Source: Paenibacillus rubinfantis (lineage in GTDB: Bacteria > Bacillota > Bacilli > Paenibacillales > Paenibacillaceae). Taken from it: DNA of 64,000 nt. Below, in pieces: positions 54,641 to 63,093 of this stretch. The position numbers and the translations under genes are program-made. Numbering within the stretch: position 1 is the first letter of the stretch; each line of letters starts with the position of its first letter. The notes under the pieces are model-generated. The model was not told the DNA's origin. It did not search any database and saw only the letters and a list, made by a program, of their open reading frames with translations. The DNA lies in NCBI RefSeq assembly GCF_001486505.1, contig NZ_LN909066.1:1468452-1532451 (forward strand). Reading direction: 5' to 3'.

Positions 54641-54825
54641 CTAACGCTTGTACAAAACGCTATTTGCCCCTAAACCGGGGCCTCCGAATTGTAACGCTTG
54701 TGGGAGAGCTTATTAGCTGATTTCCACCCCCAAAAGGGCCGGTTCCGCCCATATAAGCGCGCTGGTCAGCGTTAGAATTCAAACTCCCTTCTTTTCGGCC
54801 AAATAAGCTTTGTGGCAAGCGTTAC
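54641..54825. repeat. Modular 27-bp repeat locus D (two forward, two inverted units)
   Basis: Forward units 54641-54667 and 54691-54717; inverted 54749-54775 and 54799-54825; each pair exactly 50 bp apart as in locus C. Ends are the same (sTAACG ... TTATTtGc) but the core is CTTG...AGC instead of GACC...GAC. Confidence 0.8.
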
Positions 54826-54865
54826 ACTTAAATCCGAACCAGATGGCGCCAGCACCACCGAACCA

Positions 54866-54945
54866 GTCTGGACTGGACCGGACTGGTCTTGACAGGACTG
54901 GACCGAACCGGAATGAACCGGGCTTGTCTTGACAGGACCGAACCC
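54866..54945. repeat. Imperfect repeats rich in CTGGAC/GACCGAAC
   Basis: Includes two copies of TCTTGACAGGAC 40 nt apart (54887 and 54927). Minus-strand open frames here have repeat composition and are not supported as genes. Confidence 0.5.
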
Positions 54946-54976
54946 GCCCTCCCACTCCAGACCAATCTCGCGCACG

Positions 54977-55011
54977 CAAAAAAGCCCAACCGAATCGCTT
55001 CGGTCAGGCCT
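54977..55011 (-). terminator. Terminator of the universal stress protein gene
   Basis: GCCTGACCGAA/TTCGGTTGGGC stem with 4-nt loop and TTTTTT on the minus strand. Confidence 0.85.
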
Positions 55012-55031
55012 TCTAACAACGAACTCTATTC

Positions 55032-55466
55032 TTATTTCACGACGAGTACCGGGATGTGGGCGTGCTGGACGACGTTATGGCTGACGCTGCCAAGCACAAA
55101 TTCACGGATGCCGCCGAGTCCGCGGCTGCCGATGACGATCAGATCCGCCCCGTTTTTCTGCGCGAACTCGAGAATGGTCTCCGCCGGCGAACCTTGATCC
55201 ATAGTTACATTAGGCTCCAAACCTGCAGCCGCCAGTCGGCTTTTGGCTTCCTCTGCCGTTCTTTCCGCCAGCTCATAAAAATCCTTGTTCATTGAAGTGG
55301 GTACCGGCGCAAAGCCCTCCGCCACGTAAAAACGCGGGAAGTCGTACACATGCAAGACCTCCAGCTTGGCCCCGGGCGTCGCTTTGCATAACTCGATGGC
55401 TTTGTCCAGCGCTTTGTTCGCCGCCTTCGATCCGTCGTAAGCGGCAATAATTTTGTTAAAAAGCAT
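55032..55466 (-). CDS. Universal stress protein, UspA family
   Basis: 144 residues: NKIIAAYDGSKAANKALDKA at the start, ATP loop GSRGLGGIREFVLGSVSHNV near the end, closing HIPVLVVK. This glycine pattern is that of the ATP-binding USP class. Start ATG 55466 after GAGGTG. Confidence 0.9.
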   Translation of the reverse strand: MLFNKIIAAYDGSKAANKALDKAIELCKATPGAKLEVLHVYDFPRFYVAEGFAPVPTSMNKDFYELAERTAEEAKSRLAAAGLEPNVTMDQGSPAETILEFAQKNGADLIVIGSRGLGGIREFVLGSVSHNVVQHAHIPVLVVK

Positions 55467-55493
55467 GGAAAGCACCTCACTTGTCCCAAGAGT

Positions 55494-55799
55494 TTATATT
55501 ATAAAATACCCATAAAGCACGGCGTTGAAAAGAAGCAGCAGCGGAATGCCTACCCGGAAGCTAAAATGCTTCGTTTTATGGCGTTTCGCATTCATGGCCA
55601 CCAGAACGCCCAACGCGCCCCCCAACGCAGCCAGCAAAAACAGCGTGCGCTCCGGAATCCGTTCACGCCTCTGCCTGGCCCGCTTCTTGTCGTCGGACAT
55701 GACCAGATAGGCAACCGCATTAATAAACAAAAACCATACCAATATTCCCGTTCTCGTGATCGCCGCCCCCCTTCGATCTCTAACTCTATTATACCTCAA
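55494..55799 (-). CDS. DUF1294 membrane protein
   Basis: Core of about 85 residues: WFLFINAVAYLVMSDDKKRA, RIPERTLFLLAALGGALGVL, KHKTKHFSF-like RHKTKHFSFRVGIPL. Three membrane segments. No good start codon exists: the frame opens with TTG at 55799 lacking a ribosome site, GGGGGG precedes an ATC (55760), and a TTG stands at 55742. The family's usual length fits the later positions. Function unknown. Confidence 0.75.
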   Translation of the reverse strand: MRYNRVRDRRGAAITRTGILVWFLFINAVAYLVMSDDKKRARQRRERIPERTLFLLAALGGALGVLVAMNAKRHKTKHFSFRVGIPLLLLFNAVLYGYFII

Positions 55800-55846
55800 C
55801 GGCGCAGCGATCGGCAGCTTTTCAACTCATTCGCATCTATGTAGAA

Positions 55847-55866
55847 AGCTCCCCTGACGGGGAGCT
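55847..55866. terminator. Hairpin after the 45-residue gene
   Basis: AGCTCCCC/GGGGAGCT perfect stem, 4-nt loop, TTCT on the minus side. Confidence 0.55.
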
Positions 55867-55882
55867 TCAAATGTGACCATCC

Positions 55883-56020
55883 TCAGGTTTCGTTCTTCGG
55901 AATTTCGTTTAAATTAGGCGGGTAATCGGCCTGCTTCTTTGGCTTGGCCGCCACGGTTGGTTCCATCAACCTCGACTTGTTCTGCTGGTTCTCGGTCTTC
56001 CGCGCTTTATGATGCGGCAC
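55883..56020 (-). CDS. Small basic hydrophilic protein, 45 residues
   Basis: Begins VPHHKARKTENQQNKSRLME from GTG 56020 and ends NLNEIPKNET. GGAGG is 8 nt upstream of the GTG (an ATG two codons earlier is too near). Lys/Asn/Gln-rich and proline-containing, like minor small acid-soluble spore proteins, but I cannot place it in a named family. A hairpin terminator follows. Confidence 0.55.
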   Translation of the reverse strand: MPHHKARKTENQQNKSRLMEPTVAAKPKKQADYPPNLNEIPKNET

Positions 56021-56111
56021 CCTCATCACCTCCGGTACTTAGCGTCCCGTATCGGCTGCCAAATTATGCAGGTTTTAGGGATGCCGGCCGCGGCCGTGGC
56101 GGATGCGTTAG

Positions 56112-58241
56112 CTAATCGCCTTTCTTCTCCAGCGCCGCTTTCAGCAGCTCGCCGAGGTTGGTTCCACCCGATTCCTGCTGCTGGGAATATTGCTTTACGA
56201 GCCGCTGCTGCTCGCGTTTGTTCATATGCTTATCCTTGTCTTTTCCGAGTACCTCGGTAATGCCGCAAGATATGCATTGCACATACATTCCAGCCTTACC
56301 TTCTTTCATCTCCATCTTCTTATGGCATTGCGGACAACGTCGGTTGGACAGGCGCTTCTCGCCGGAACGCCGATAGCCGCAGTCCTCGCTTGGGCAGATC
56401 AGCATCAGGCCGCGCCCGGTTTTCTTCTCGAGCAGCCGCGTCCCGCACTCTGGGCAATGGCTGCTTGAAACGTTATGCGGCTTATACGTCGCCTCGCTGC
56501 GTTTCACACCTTGCACGAGGTTACCCGCCATTTCGCGGATTCCGCTCAAGAACGGCCCCGGTTGGCCTTGGCCGCGCGCGATCCGCTCCAGCTCCGCCTC
56601 CCAGCGCGCCGTCAGCTCCGGCGTACGCAAATCAGACGGCGCCAGCTCGATCAACTGCTTGCCTTTGCCGGTCGGATGCAGGTAGTTCCCCTGCCGCTCG
56701 ATCGTATCGGAGTTGACCAGCTTCTCGATAATGTCCGCCCGCGTTGCCGGCGTGCCCAGCCCATGCTTCTCCATTTGCGTCAGCAGGGCAGCTTCCGTGT
56801 AGCGCTTCGGCGGCTGAGTCCGCCCCGGCGTTACGCGGCTGCGCTGCACCTTCACCGCCTCGCCTTGGCTCAGCTCCGGCAGCGCCGCCCCGCCCTCGGT
56901 CTCCTCCTCGTCGGCTTCCTCGTCCTCCATCGCCTGCCCGTCATAAACGCCGCGCCAACCGGCGTCCTTGACCGTTGTGCCCTTGGCGTGCAGCGTCTCA
57001 CCGGCAATTTCGACCGTCACGCTGACTTGATCATAACGGGCCGGCGGGTAGAACAAGCTGATAAATCGCCGCACGATCAAGTCGTACAGCTTGCGTTCGT
57101 CGGCGCTCAGTGCGTTTAGCAGCACCGTCTGCTCCGTCGGGATAATCGCATGGTGGTCGGTCACCTTGCTGTCGTCGACGATCCGCTTGCTCAGCTTCAG
57201 GGAGCCTCGCAACAACGGCCGGGCCAGCGGCGCATAAGGGCCGATGGCTACGCTGGTCAGCCGCTCTTTGAGCGTATCCGTCATGTCGGACGTCAGGTAA
57301 CGCGAGTCCGTCCGCGGATAGGTCACCAGCTTATGCTGCTCATAAAGCCGTTGCAGCACATTCGAGGTCTGCTTAGCCGAGAACCCGAGCAGTCGGTTGG
57401 CGTCCCGCTGCAGCTCGGTTAAATCGTAGGCCAGCGGGTGGGGCACCGTTTTTTCGTGTTTGACCAGCTTGACGATTTTCCCCGAAGCCCCTTCCAGCTT
57501 CTGCTTCAGCGCATCTAACCGCTCCGCATCAAAAATACGGGCATCGCCGTTCGCCCCACGCCATACCGCCTCGAACTTGCCGAAATCCGCGCGGAGTACG
57601 TGATATTCCTCCGAACGGAAGCGGAGGATTTCGTTCTCACGCTGCATGATCATACCCAGCGTAGGCGTCTGCACTCGCCCGGCCGAGAGCGGCGCACCAA
57701 ATTTCGTGGTCAGCGCCCGGGTCACATTAAGCCCAACCATCCAGTCGGCCTCCGCCCGGCAACGCGCCGATTGATACAAGCGCTCATACTGGCTGCCCGG
57801 CTTTAACGCCGCGAATCCTTCCTTGATCGCTTTGTCCGTTTGCGAGGAGATCCACAGCCGTTTAAACGGTTTGTTCCATTTGACCATATCCATAATCCAA
57901 CGGGCGAGCAGCTCGCCCTCGCGGGCGGCGTCCGTCGCCACGATCAGCTCGCCGATATCCTGGCGCCGCATCAGCTGCTGCACCGCCTTGAACTGGTGGC
58001 TGCTTTCGCGCAGCACCTTCAGCTTCATGCGATCCGGCAGGATCGGCAAATCCTCCAACGCCCACGTCGCGAACTTCCCGTCATAATCCTCCGGCTCAGC
58101 TAGGCCTACCAAATGCCCCAGCGCCCAGGTCACCACGTATTTCGGCCCTTCAATATGACTTTTATGCTTATCTCGGCTGCCGATCACCCGCGCGATTTCC
58201 CTCGCGACCGACGGCTTCTCCGCTAATACCAACGTTTTCAT
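56112..58241 (-). CDS. topB: DNA topoisomerase III
   Basis: 709-residue type IA topoisomerase. TOPRIM start KTLVLAEKPSVAREIARVIG with ATDAAREGE, catalytic Tyr308 in LVTYPRTDSRYL, GTPATRADII, then an acidic insert (DEEADEEETEGG) and two C-terminal zinc-ribbon modules (HCPECGTRLLEK..., RCPQCHKKMEM...CISCG). The zinc modules make it resemble the plasmid/mobile-element and Firmicute long form. Ends with a charged tail. The ribosome site GGAGTG is rather far (14 nt) from ATG. Confidence 0.96.
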   Translation of the reverse strand: MKTLVLAEKPSVAREIARVIGSRDKHKSHIEGPKYVVTWALGHLVGLAEPEDYDGKFATWALEDLPILPDRMKLKVLRESSHQFKAVQQLMRRQDIGELIVATDAAREGELLARWIMDMVKWNKPFKRLWISSQTDKAIKEGFAALKPGSQYERLYQSARCRAEADWMVGLNVTRALTTKFGAPLSAGRVQTPTLGMIMQRENEILRFRSEEYHVLRADFGKFEAVWRGANGDARIFDAERLDALKQKLEGASGKIVKLVKHEKTVPHPLAYDLTELQRDANRLLGFSAKQTSNVLQRLYEQHKLVTYPRTDSRYLTSDMTDTLKERLTSVAIGPYAPLARPLLRGSLKLSKRIVDDSKVTDHHAIIPTEQTVLLNALSADERKLYDLIVRRFISLFYPPARYDQVSVTVEIAGETLHAKGTTVKDAGWRGVYDGQAMEDEEADEEETEGGAALPELSQGEAVKVQRSRVTPGRTQPPKRYTEAALLTQMEKHGLGTPATRADIIEKLVNSDTIERQGNYLHPTGKGKQLIELAPSDLRTPELTARWEAELERIARGQGQPGPFLSGIREMAGNLVQGVKRSEATYKPHNVSSSHCPECGTRLLEKKTGRGLMLICPSEDCGYRRSGEKRLSNRRCPQCHKKMEMKEGKAGMYVQCISCGITEVLGKDKDKHMNKREQQRLVKQYSQQQESGGTNLGELLKAALEKKGD

Positions 58242-58347
58242 AAGTTCGTTCGAACACTCCTTTCCACGGAACTATTATAGCATTCACCATCTATAACACG
58301 CGAAGCCCAAGGCGGGTGATACGTCCTGCTTAAATTCTCCCCGCTTG

Positions 58348-59280
58348 CTATTCGACTTGCCAACTGGCGATCATCCCTCGCGCCATATTCATATCGTCCT
58401 CTTTCCCCGTCATCAGTGCGAATTTGGCGACTAACGCTGGATACGCGGCCCATTGTTCGGCGATATGCTCCTTCATCCGAGGCCATGTTCTGCCTCCCGT
58501 CCGTTCATAGCGCTGCAACAAATCCTGCAGGCCCCTCTCGCCAAAGAGGGCATACAAGATCACAAAATCCTTCCCCGGATCGGCGATCTCCGCTTCGGTC
58601 CAATCGATGAGGCCCGTCACGCGCTGATTGTCATCCACGAGAATGTGCGGAGGATGCAAATCGCCATGATGAAGCACCGAGAAATCCGGCCAATAGCTGT
58701 CCGTGGACAACCAGGCCATCCACCGGTCATACAGCTTGGCAGGAATCTCGAAGCTTCGGCGAACTTCCTCGATATTGTCAGAGAACTTCCTCCGCGCTTC
58801 CTCCGGTGTTTTTAGGCGAACGCCTGCGTGGACCACCTCAGCATGTTCAATCGAATGCAACCCAACTAAGGCGGTGGCCAAAGAATCAAAGAAGACGTCC
58901 TTGAGCGTATCCTGAGGAAATTTCCACAAATATCCGCCCCCGGCCGGATCAACCGTAGCAACCGGGTTTCCTCCAAGGAGCGGGTAAGCGATCAGATCCG
59001 GCGTGCAGATGCGCCAATCGGGGACGGAGACCGGGAGACGGGGAGCCACCGCTTTCAGCACATTCTGTTCATTCATAGCCCGTTCCCAAACGTCCGGACG
59101 TCTGGGAACGCGAAGAACCCATGGCTGACCAGCGTCATCCTGCACAAACGCAACGAAGAAATCCATCCCGGATTCGTTAACATCAAACGTATCGGAATTA
59201 AATCGTAACCCGTGTTGGGCGGCGCGATCATAGAGCTCGCTTTTCAATTCTTGATAACCGTTCGAATTTTCCATTTTCAT
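58348..59280 (-). CDS. Macrolide 2'-phosphotransferase family protein (MphK/YcbJ-like)
   Basis: 310 residues of aminoglycoside/macrolide kinase fold: PWVLRVPRRPDVWERAMNE, Brenner motif LHHGDLHPPHILVDD with catalytic Asp, and VTGLIDWTEAEIADPGKDF, a form specific to Mph enzymes that phosphorylate the 2'-OH of macrolides. ATG 59280 follows AAGGAG; a longer in-frame extension of 60 residues is leader RNA. A 68-codon frame (59277-59483) ends in an ATGA overlap with this start but has no ribosome site. The leader holds a terminator-like hairpin, suggesting inducible expression. Substrate not provable from sequence. Confidence 0.85.
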   Translation of the reverse strand: MKMENSNGYQELKSELYDRAAQHGLRFNSDTFDVNESGMDFFVAFVQDDAGQPWVLRVPRRPDVWERAMNEQNVLKAVAPRLPVSVPDWRICTPDLIAYPLLGGNPVATVDPAGGGYLWKFPQDTLKDVFFDSLATALVGLHSIEHAEVVHAGVRLKTPEEARRKFSDNIEEVRRSFEIPAKLYDRWMAWLSTDSYWPDFSVLHHGDLHPPHILVDDNQRVTGLIDWTEAEIADPGKDFVILYALFGERGLQDLLQRYERTGGRTWPRMKEHIAEQWAAYPALVAKFALMTGKEDDMNMARGMIASWQVE

Positions 59281-59300
59281 AAAGGCACTCTCCTTATGGG

Positions 59301-59329
59301 CAAAATAAAAACACAGACCAGGGTCTGTG
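59301..59329 (-). promoter_or_regulatory. Attenuator-like hairpin in the mph leader
   Basis: CACAGACC/GGTCTGTG stem with 2-nt loop followed by TTTTTATTTT, ending about 20 nt before the mph start codon and just before its ribosome site. GTTTGTGC at 59457-59464 (minus) can pair with GCACAGAC of the 5' arm (59323-59330), an alternative that would open the terminator. Confidence 0.65.
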
Positions 59330-59624
59330 CAGCCGCAATCGAAATAGGAAATGCCCGTTGTCCGCTCGGCAATCGCAAGCGAATAAGACTCGTTCCGAAT
59401 AGAGCGATTCTTGTAGGCGGACCTGCGCAAAAAGGCAAACTTATCCCGATAACTCTGCACAAACTAAAGAGCAGAAAGAGCATTGGCTACTGATGCAATG
59501 CTGTTTAATCGGGACTAATTTAGCACACGCAAGCCTCCATTCATTAATATGACACAAAGAATACCATTCCTACAGCCAAAAGTCCATATGCAAAACCTTA
59601 ATTTCCCAACTCTCTTCACAACCA

Positions 59625-59652
59625 TTGATCATAACTTAAAAAATGATATACT
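59625..59652 (+). promoter_or_regulatory. fabH promoter
   Basis: TTGATC (59625-59630), 16 nt, TATACT (59647-59652); start site near 59659. Confidence 0.6.
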
Positions 59653-59660
59653 AAAATTAT

Positions 59661-59690
59661 CACCTGGTACTAAAACCTGATACTAATTTT
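59661..59690 (+). promoter_or_regulatory. FapR-like operator
   Basis: Two copies of ACCTGrTACTAAw (59662-59674 and 59675-59687), the second matching the right part of the known FapR operator pattern TTAGTACCTGATACTAA. Located at the transcription start of a fatty acid gene, as in B. subtilis. Confidence 0.65.
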
Positions 59691-59716
59691 AGAATATCAT
59701 AAAGGAGCTGATCCAG

Positions 59717-60727
59717 TTGGCCACACCGAAATCTCTTTCCAAAGCCCGTATAACCGCTCTCGGGACGTACGTTCCCGATAAAATTCTAACCAATGAAGAT
59801 TTAGAGCGACTCGTGGATACAAGCGACGAATGGATTGTGCAGCGCACCGGCATTAAAGAACGGCATATCGCTGCCGAGGACGAATTCACTTCGCACCTGT
59901 GCATTCGGGCGGCGGAGCGGCTGCGCGAGACCTACGGGGCTGCGTTGGACGATGTCGACTTGATCATCGCTTCGACCACAACGCCGGATTTTTCTTTTCC
60001 AACCGTATCCTGTCGAGTTCAGCAGTATTTCGGCATGGAACGGGCCGGGGCGATCGATCTGAACGCAACCTGCGCCGGCTTCGCTTATGCCCTGCATCTG
60101 GCGAACGGGATGATCAGTTCCGGACTTCATCGCAAAATCCTTGTGGTTGCCGGTGAAACGATGTCGAAAATCACCGACTACACCGACCGCAGCACCTGCA
60201 TCCTGTTCGGCGACGGAGCCGGGGCCGTGCTGGTCGAAGCGGATCCCGAGTTATCCGGCGGGTTCGAATCGGTTATTCTCGGGACGAACGGGGCCGGCGG
60301 CATTCACGTATACCGCACTGGGCTCGCGGAGCAGATGGACGGTCAGCCGCTCGAAGGGAAGGGCAAAATCGTCCAAAACGGGCGCGAGGTCTTCAAATGG
60401 GCCGTTCGCACCGTCTCGGCTGGAATCGAGCAACTGCTGGAGCAAGCCGAGCTTACCCGCGAGGACATCGATTGGTTCGTGCCGCATAGCGCCAATTTGC
60501 GCATGATCGAATCGATTTGCGAAAAAGCGGATCTGCCGCTCGCCAAAACGCTGCAAAGTGTACAGGACATGGGCAATACCTCCTCCGCTTCGATCCCGCT
60601 GGCCTTACAAGCCGGCGTCAACTCGGGCCGACTCAAATTCGGCGACCGCGTACTACTCTACGGCTTTGGCAGCGGCTTAACCCATGCCGGTCTCCTCCTC
60701 CGCTGGGACGTACCGGACCTGTCCTAA
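59717..60727 (+). CDS. fabH: 3-oxoacyl-ACP synthase III
   Basis: 336 residues, first condensation of fatty acid synthesis (acyl-CoA plus malonyl-ACP); FabH type sets branched-chain priming in Bacillales. Catalytic Cys119 in LNATCAGFAYAL, His in WFVPHSANLRMI, Asn in MGNTSSASIPLAL. TTG start 9 nt after AAAGGAG. Stands alone with a FapR-like site, like the second copy fabHB (YhfB), not within a fab cluster. Confidence 0.95.
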   Translation: MATPKSLSKARITALGTYVPDKILTNEDLERLVDTSDEWIVQRTGIKERHIAAEDEFTSHLCIRAAERLRETYGAALDDVDLIIASTTTPDFSFPTVSCRVQQYFGMERAGAIDLNATCAGFAYALHLANGMISSGLHRKILVVAGETMSKITDYTDRSTCILFGDGAGAVLVEADPELSGGFESVILGTNGAGGIHVYRTGLAEQMDGQPLEGKGKIVQNGREVFKWAVRTVSAGIEQLLEQAELTREDIDWFVPHSANLRMIESICEKADLPLAKTLQSVQDMGNTSSASIPLALQAGVNSGRLKFGDRVLLYGFGSGLTHAGLLLRWDVPDLS

Positions 60728-60735
60728 GTCATAAA

Positions 60736-60774
60736 AAAAGTCGATCAGGAGCATAGATTCCTGATCGACTTTTA
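60736..60774. terminator. Terminator after fabH
   Basis: AAAGTCGATCAGGA/TCCTGATCGACTTT long perfect stem with 7-nt loop and T-rich exit; usable on both strands. In 60775-61228 I see no supported gene. Confidence 0.9.
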
Positions 60775-61228
60775 ATTTCACCTCACCGCTTGCTGCCTGT
60801 GGGCCGGGGCTTGGGCTGTCCGCCCCGCTCTTTGCAGGATTATCCCTTTTAGTAAGGGAACAAGGGGTCTGGTCAAGGGGGGCGCAGGTCATGAGCCGGA
60901 ATCATTCAGTGTACCCCCACACGGAATCCCTTCCCGCAATCAAACTTATCTCTTTCTCCGCAATCTGATCAAACGGGATAATCGTGCAAAGTGGCCGGAA
61001 AGGATAGAGGGGTTCCTAAATCTAGCATGCCTAATCCTAACCTGCCTCCATATCACCATACGCCACCATACGCCCCCCTGCGCCACCAAGTGCTCATCCA
61101 ATCAGATCAACCCTGCCCTGGCTCTTATCCCCTGCCGTTCTCTTTTCAACCCGCTAGGTTCCGGGTACAATAGCAAGAGTTCAATTTTGAGCGTTGTCCC
61201 ATCTTGAGCACACAAGGAGATAAGTGAT

Positions 61229-61441
61229 ATGCCTACCCTAAGAGAACTGTTTACCGATTTGGATTTTCAGGAGGCGTTGGACCGTAAGCTTCGCGTCCGT
61301 GTATTCCGCAACGATCACATGATCGACAACGGCAGCATCGTGATCCGCTTCACGGACGAGACCATCATTACCCAGGCTGGCGTGAGCGAGCTCGCCTACC
61401 ATCCGCGCCGGGAATGCCAATTTTTTGAGCTGAGAAAATAA
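61229..61441 (+). CDS. Small protein, hypothetical
   Basis: 70 residues: LRELFTDLDFQEALDRKLRV, RVFRNDHMIDNGSIVIRFTD and a C-terminus ending CQFFELRK. Predicted mixed alpha/beta, one Cys. AAGGAG precedes the ATG by 9 nt. Looks like a conserved Paenibacillus small protein, family not recognised. Confidence 0.7.
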   Translation: MPTLRELFTDLDFQEALDRKLRVRVFRNDHMIDNGSIVIRFTDETIITQAGVSELAYHPRRECQFFELRK

Positions 61442-61468
61442 ATAACAACTCCATCCTTCTCCTGCCCC

Positions 61469-62410
61469 TTAACTCGCCTTCCCCTCTTGCCCCGCCGCCA
61501 AGATCTTCGCGCTATCCGGCGTCACGACGGGCGCCTCTTTGCCGTAACGGATGAAGATCCACACGCCGCATAAGATGAGCGCTCCCGCCGACAGTTGCAG
61601 CGGGGTCAAGCTTTCCTTCAGCAGCATCCAAGCCAACAGTGAAGCAAACACCGGCTCGCCAAGAACGGCCATCGACACAGCTGAGGCGCTGAGATATTTC
61701 ATCAGCCAGTTGAACAAATAGTGCCCGAACAACGTCGGCACGATTGCGAGCAGCAGAAAAATCCCCCACTCGCGCGGTTCGTAGCCGGTAAAGCGGATGC
61801 CGGCAGCAACGTTATATACGGCCATCGACGTTCCTGCTACCGCGAATACGAGAAAATTGTAGACAAAAGCGCTGATCGTTTGCAGCAGTTGCTTGCCGAC
61901 CAGGATATGAACCGCGACCGCAACCGTGCCAAGCAAAGAAAGCAGATCACCGGTAACGGCTTGACCGGACAATGCGAAATCTCCGGAGCCGATAGCAATC
62001 GAGCCGATTAATGCCAGCGAAACGCCGAATATCATTGCTTTATTGATTTTGGCGCCGAACAGGAAGAACGACCCGAACATAACGATAATCGGCTCCAGTG
62101 TCAGGATCACCGTGGAGCTTGCGACTGTCGTTAAACGAAGCGATCCCATCCATAGCAGGAAATGCAGCCCTAGCATAAGTCCAGAAAACAAAAGGCGTCC
62201 CCATTGTTTGCGTGTCAGGCGCGCAATCTCCCCCCGATAGCTCCACAGCAACGGCAGCATCAATAGATTCGTCAGATACATCCGATACATGGCAATCACC
62301 GAAACATCGGCATTGGACCAGCGGATGAAAATAGAAGAAAACGAGATGGCGATAATGCCGATCACGTACAGAATTTCATATTTGCCCATGGACTTGGTCG
62401 TGGTATGCAT
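61469..62410 (-). CDS. EamA/DMT-family membrane transporter
   Basis: 313 residues (10 membrane helices, two EamA halves): YVIGIIAISFSSIFIRWSNA, LTTVASSTVILTLEPIIVMF, and AVLGEPVFASLLAWMLLKES. Metabolite exporter type; substrate unknown. The start is uncertain: a TTG at 62464 would sit almost on the transcript start, so ATG 62410 is preferred though its ribosome site is poor. Confidence 0.85.
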   Translation of the reverse strand: MHTTTKSMGKYEILYVIGIIAISFSSIFIRWSNADVSVIAMYRMYLTNLLMLPLLWSYRGEIARLTRKQWGRLLFSGLMLGLHFLLWMGSLRLTTVASSTVILTLEPIIVMFGSFFLFGAKINKAMIFGVSLALIGSIAIGSGDFALSGQAVTGDLLSLLGTVAVAVHILVGKQLLQTISAFVYNFLVFAVAGTSMAVYNVAAGIRFTGYEPREWGIFLLLAIVPTLFGHYLFNWLMKYLSASAVSMAVLGEPVFASLLAWMLLKESLTPLQLSAGALILCGVWIFIRYGKEAPVVTPDSAKILAAGQEGKAS

Positions 62411-62472
62411 AAACGTCAGGGTCCCAGCTTTCCGTTGATTTTTGTTGTTTCCATCTTGTTGCAAACCACTTC

Positions 62473-62501
62473 ATTATAGCGGAGTTAGGGCGGTTCCTCA
62501 A
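62473..62501 (-). promoter_or_regulatory. Promoter of the EamA gene
   Basis: TTGAGG (62496-62501), 17 nt, TATAAT (62473-62478) on the minus strand. Confidence 0.6.
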
Positions 62502-62669
62502 TCGAAAAAAACGCCTGTTTTTCCCGCACCAATCTCGCATCTACTCTCTCCTCTTATCGCCTGATTTTTTAGAATCGGACCGTTCTAGGTCTCTTTATCC
62601 ACACCTCTCAGAAAATAAAAGAATAGATTAATATGCAGTATTCATCATAAAAAAGAGGAGGAACTAGTA

Positions 62670-63041
62670 ATGAAAAAGTTGGTTCACATCTCTCAAACCT
62701 CCCCCCGTCTCACGGTGTACTCCGAGGAGAATTTGACGGGTAGGAGCCGTGTGTTCACAGGGAACCTCGGCATCCGCAACACCGACGCGATTCTGGACGG
62801 GATCGAAAGCCTGCGCTTCGCTTCTTCCAACAGCAACGCGACGCTTGTATTGTTTACGCGCACCCGTTTTAGGGGGAACTTTCGCATCCTGCGCGGCAGC
62901 CGTCGCCTGAACGATTTAGACGATCTCATCGGCGGCAACGACGTTGAATCGATCATTGCGACCAATCAACGGTTAACGGTGGAGCAGGTTCGCCAAATCC
63001 GCGCCAGCGGCACGTTACCTAGCGGATATCGCTTGATTTAA
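62670..63041 (+). CDS. Beta/gamma-crystallin-like small protein
   Basis: 123 residues containing two Greek-key-like motifs: LTVYSEENLTGRSRVFTGN (about 14-32) and LVLFTRTRFRGNFRILRG (about 59-76), each with the aromatic-x4-hydrophobic-x-Gly pattern, followed by LDGIESLRF and GGNDVESII where Ca2+-binding N/D-N/D-x-x-S/T-S normally lies. Both calcium motifs are degenerate. A basic C-terminal tail (SGTLPSGYRLI) follows. No signal peptide. ATG preceded by GAGGAGG. Assignment rests on pattern reading. Confidence 0.65.
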   Translation: MKKLVHISQTSPRLTVYSEENLTGRSRVFTGNLGIRNTDAILDGIESLRFASSNSNATLVLFTRTRFRGNFRILRGSRRLNDLDDLIGGNDVESIIATNQRLTVEQVRQIRASGTLPSGYRLI

Positions 63042-63093
63042 GCTTTAGGCTTATAATGGTTCCATATCTGAGTGCAGAGGATGTGTACGCCAT

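Noticed and set aside
54772..55019. Three overlapping minus-strand frames near 54.8 kb
   Set aside because: They translate the CTGGAC-type repeat in each frame with similar repetitive peptides and have no ribosome site.
58242..58262. LexA/DinR box upstream of topB
   Set aside because: GTTCGTTCGAAC lacks the CGAAC-N4-GTTCG spacing.
60991..61173. 60-codon proline-rich frame between fabH and the small gene at 61229
   Set aside because: Low-complexity, weak start context, no similarity I can recognise.
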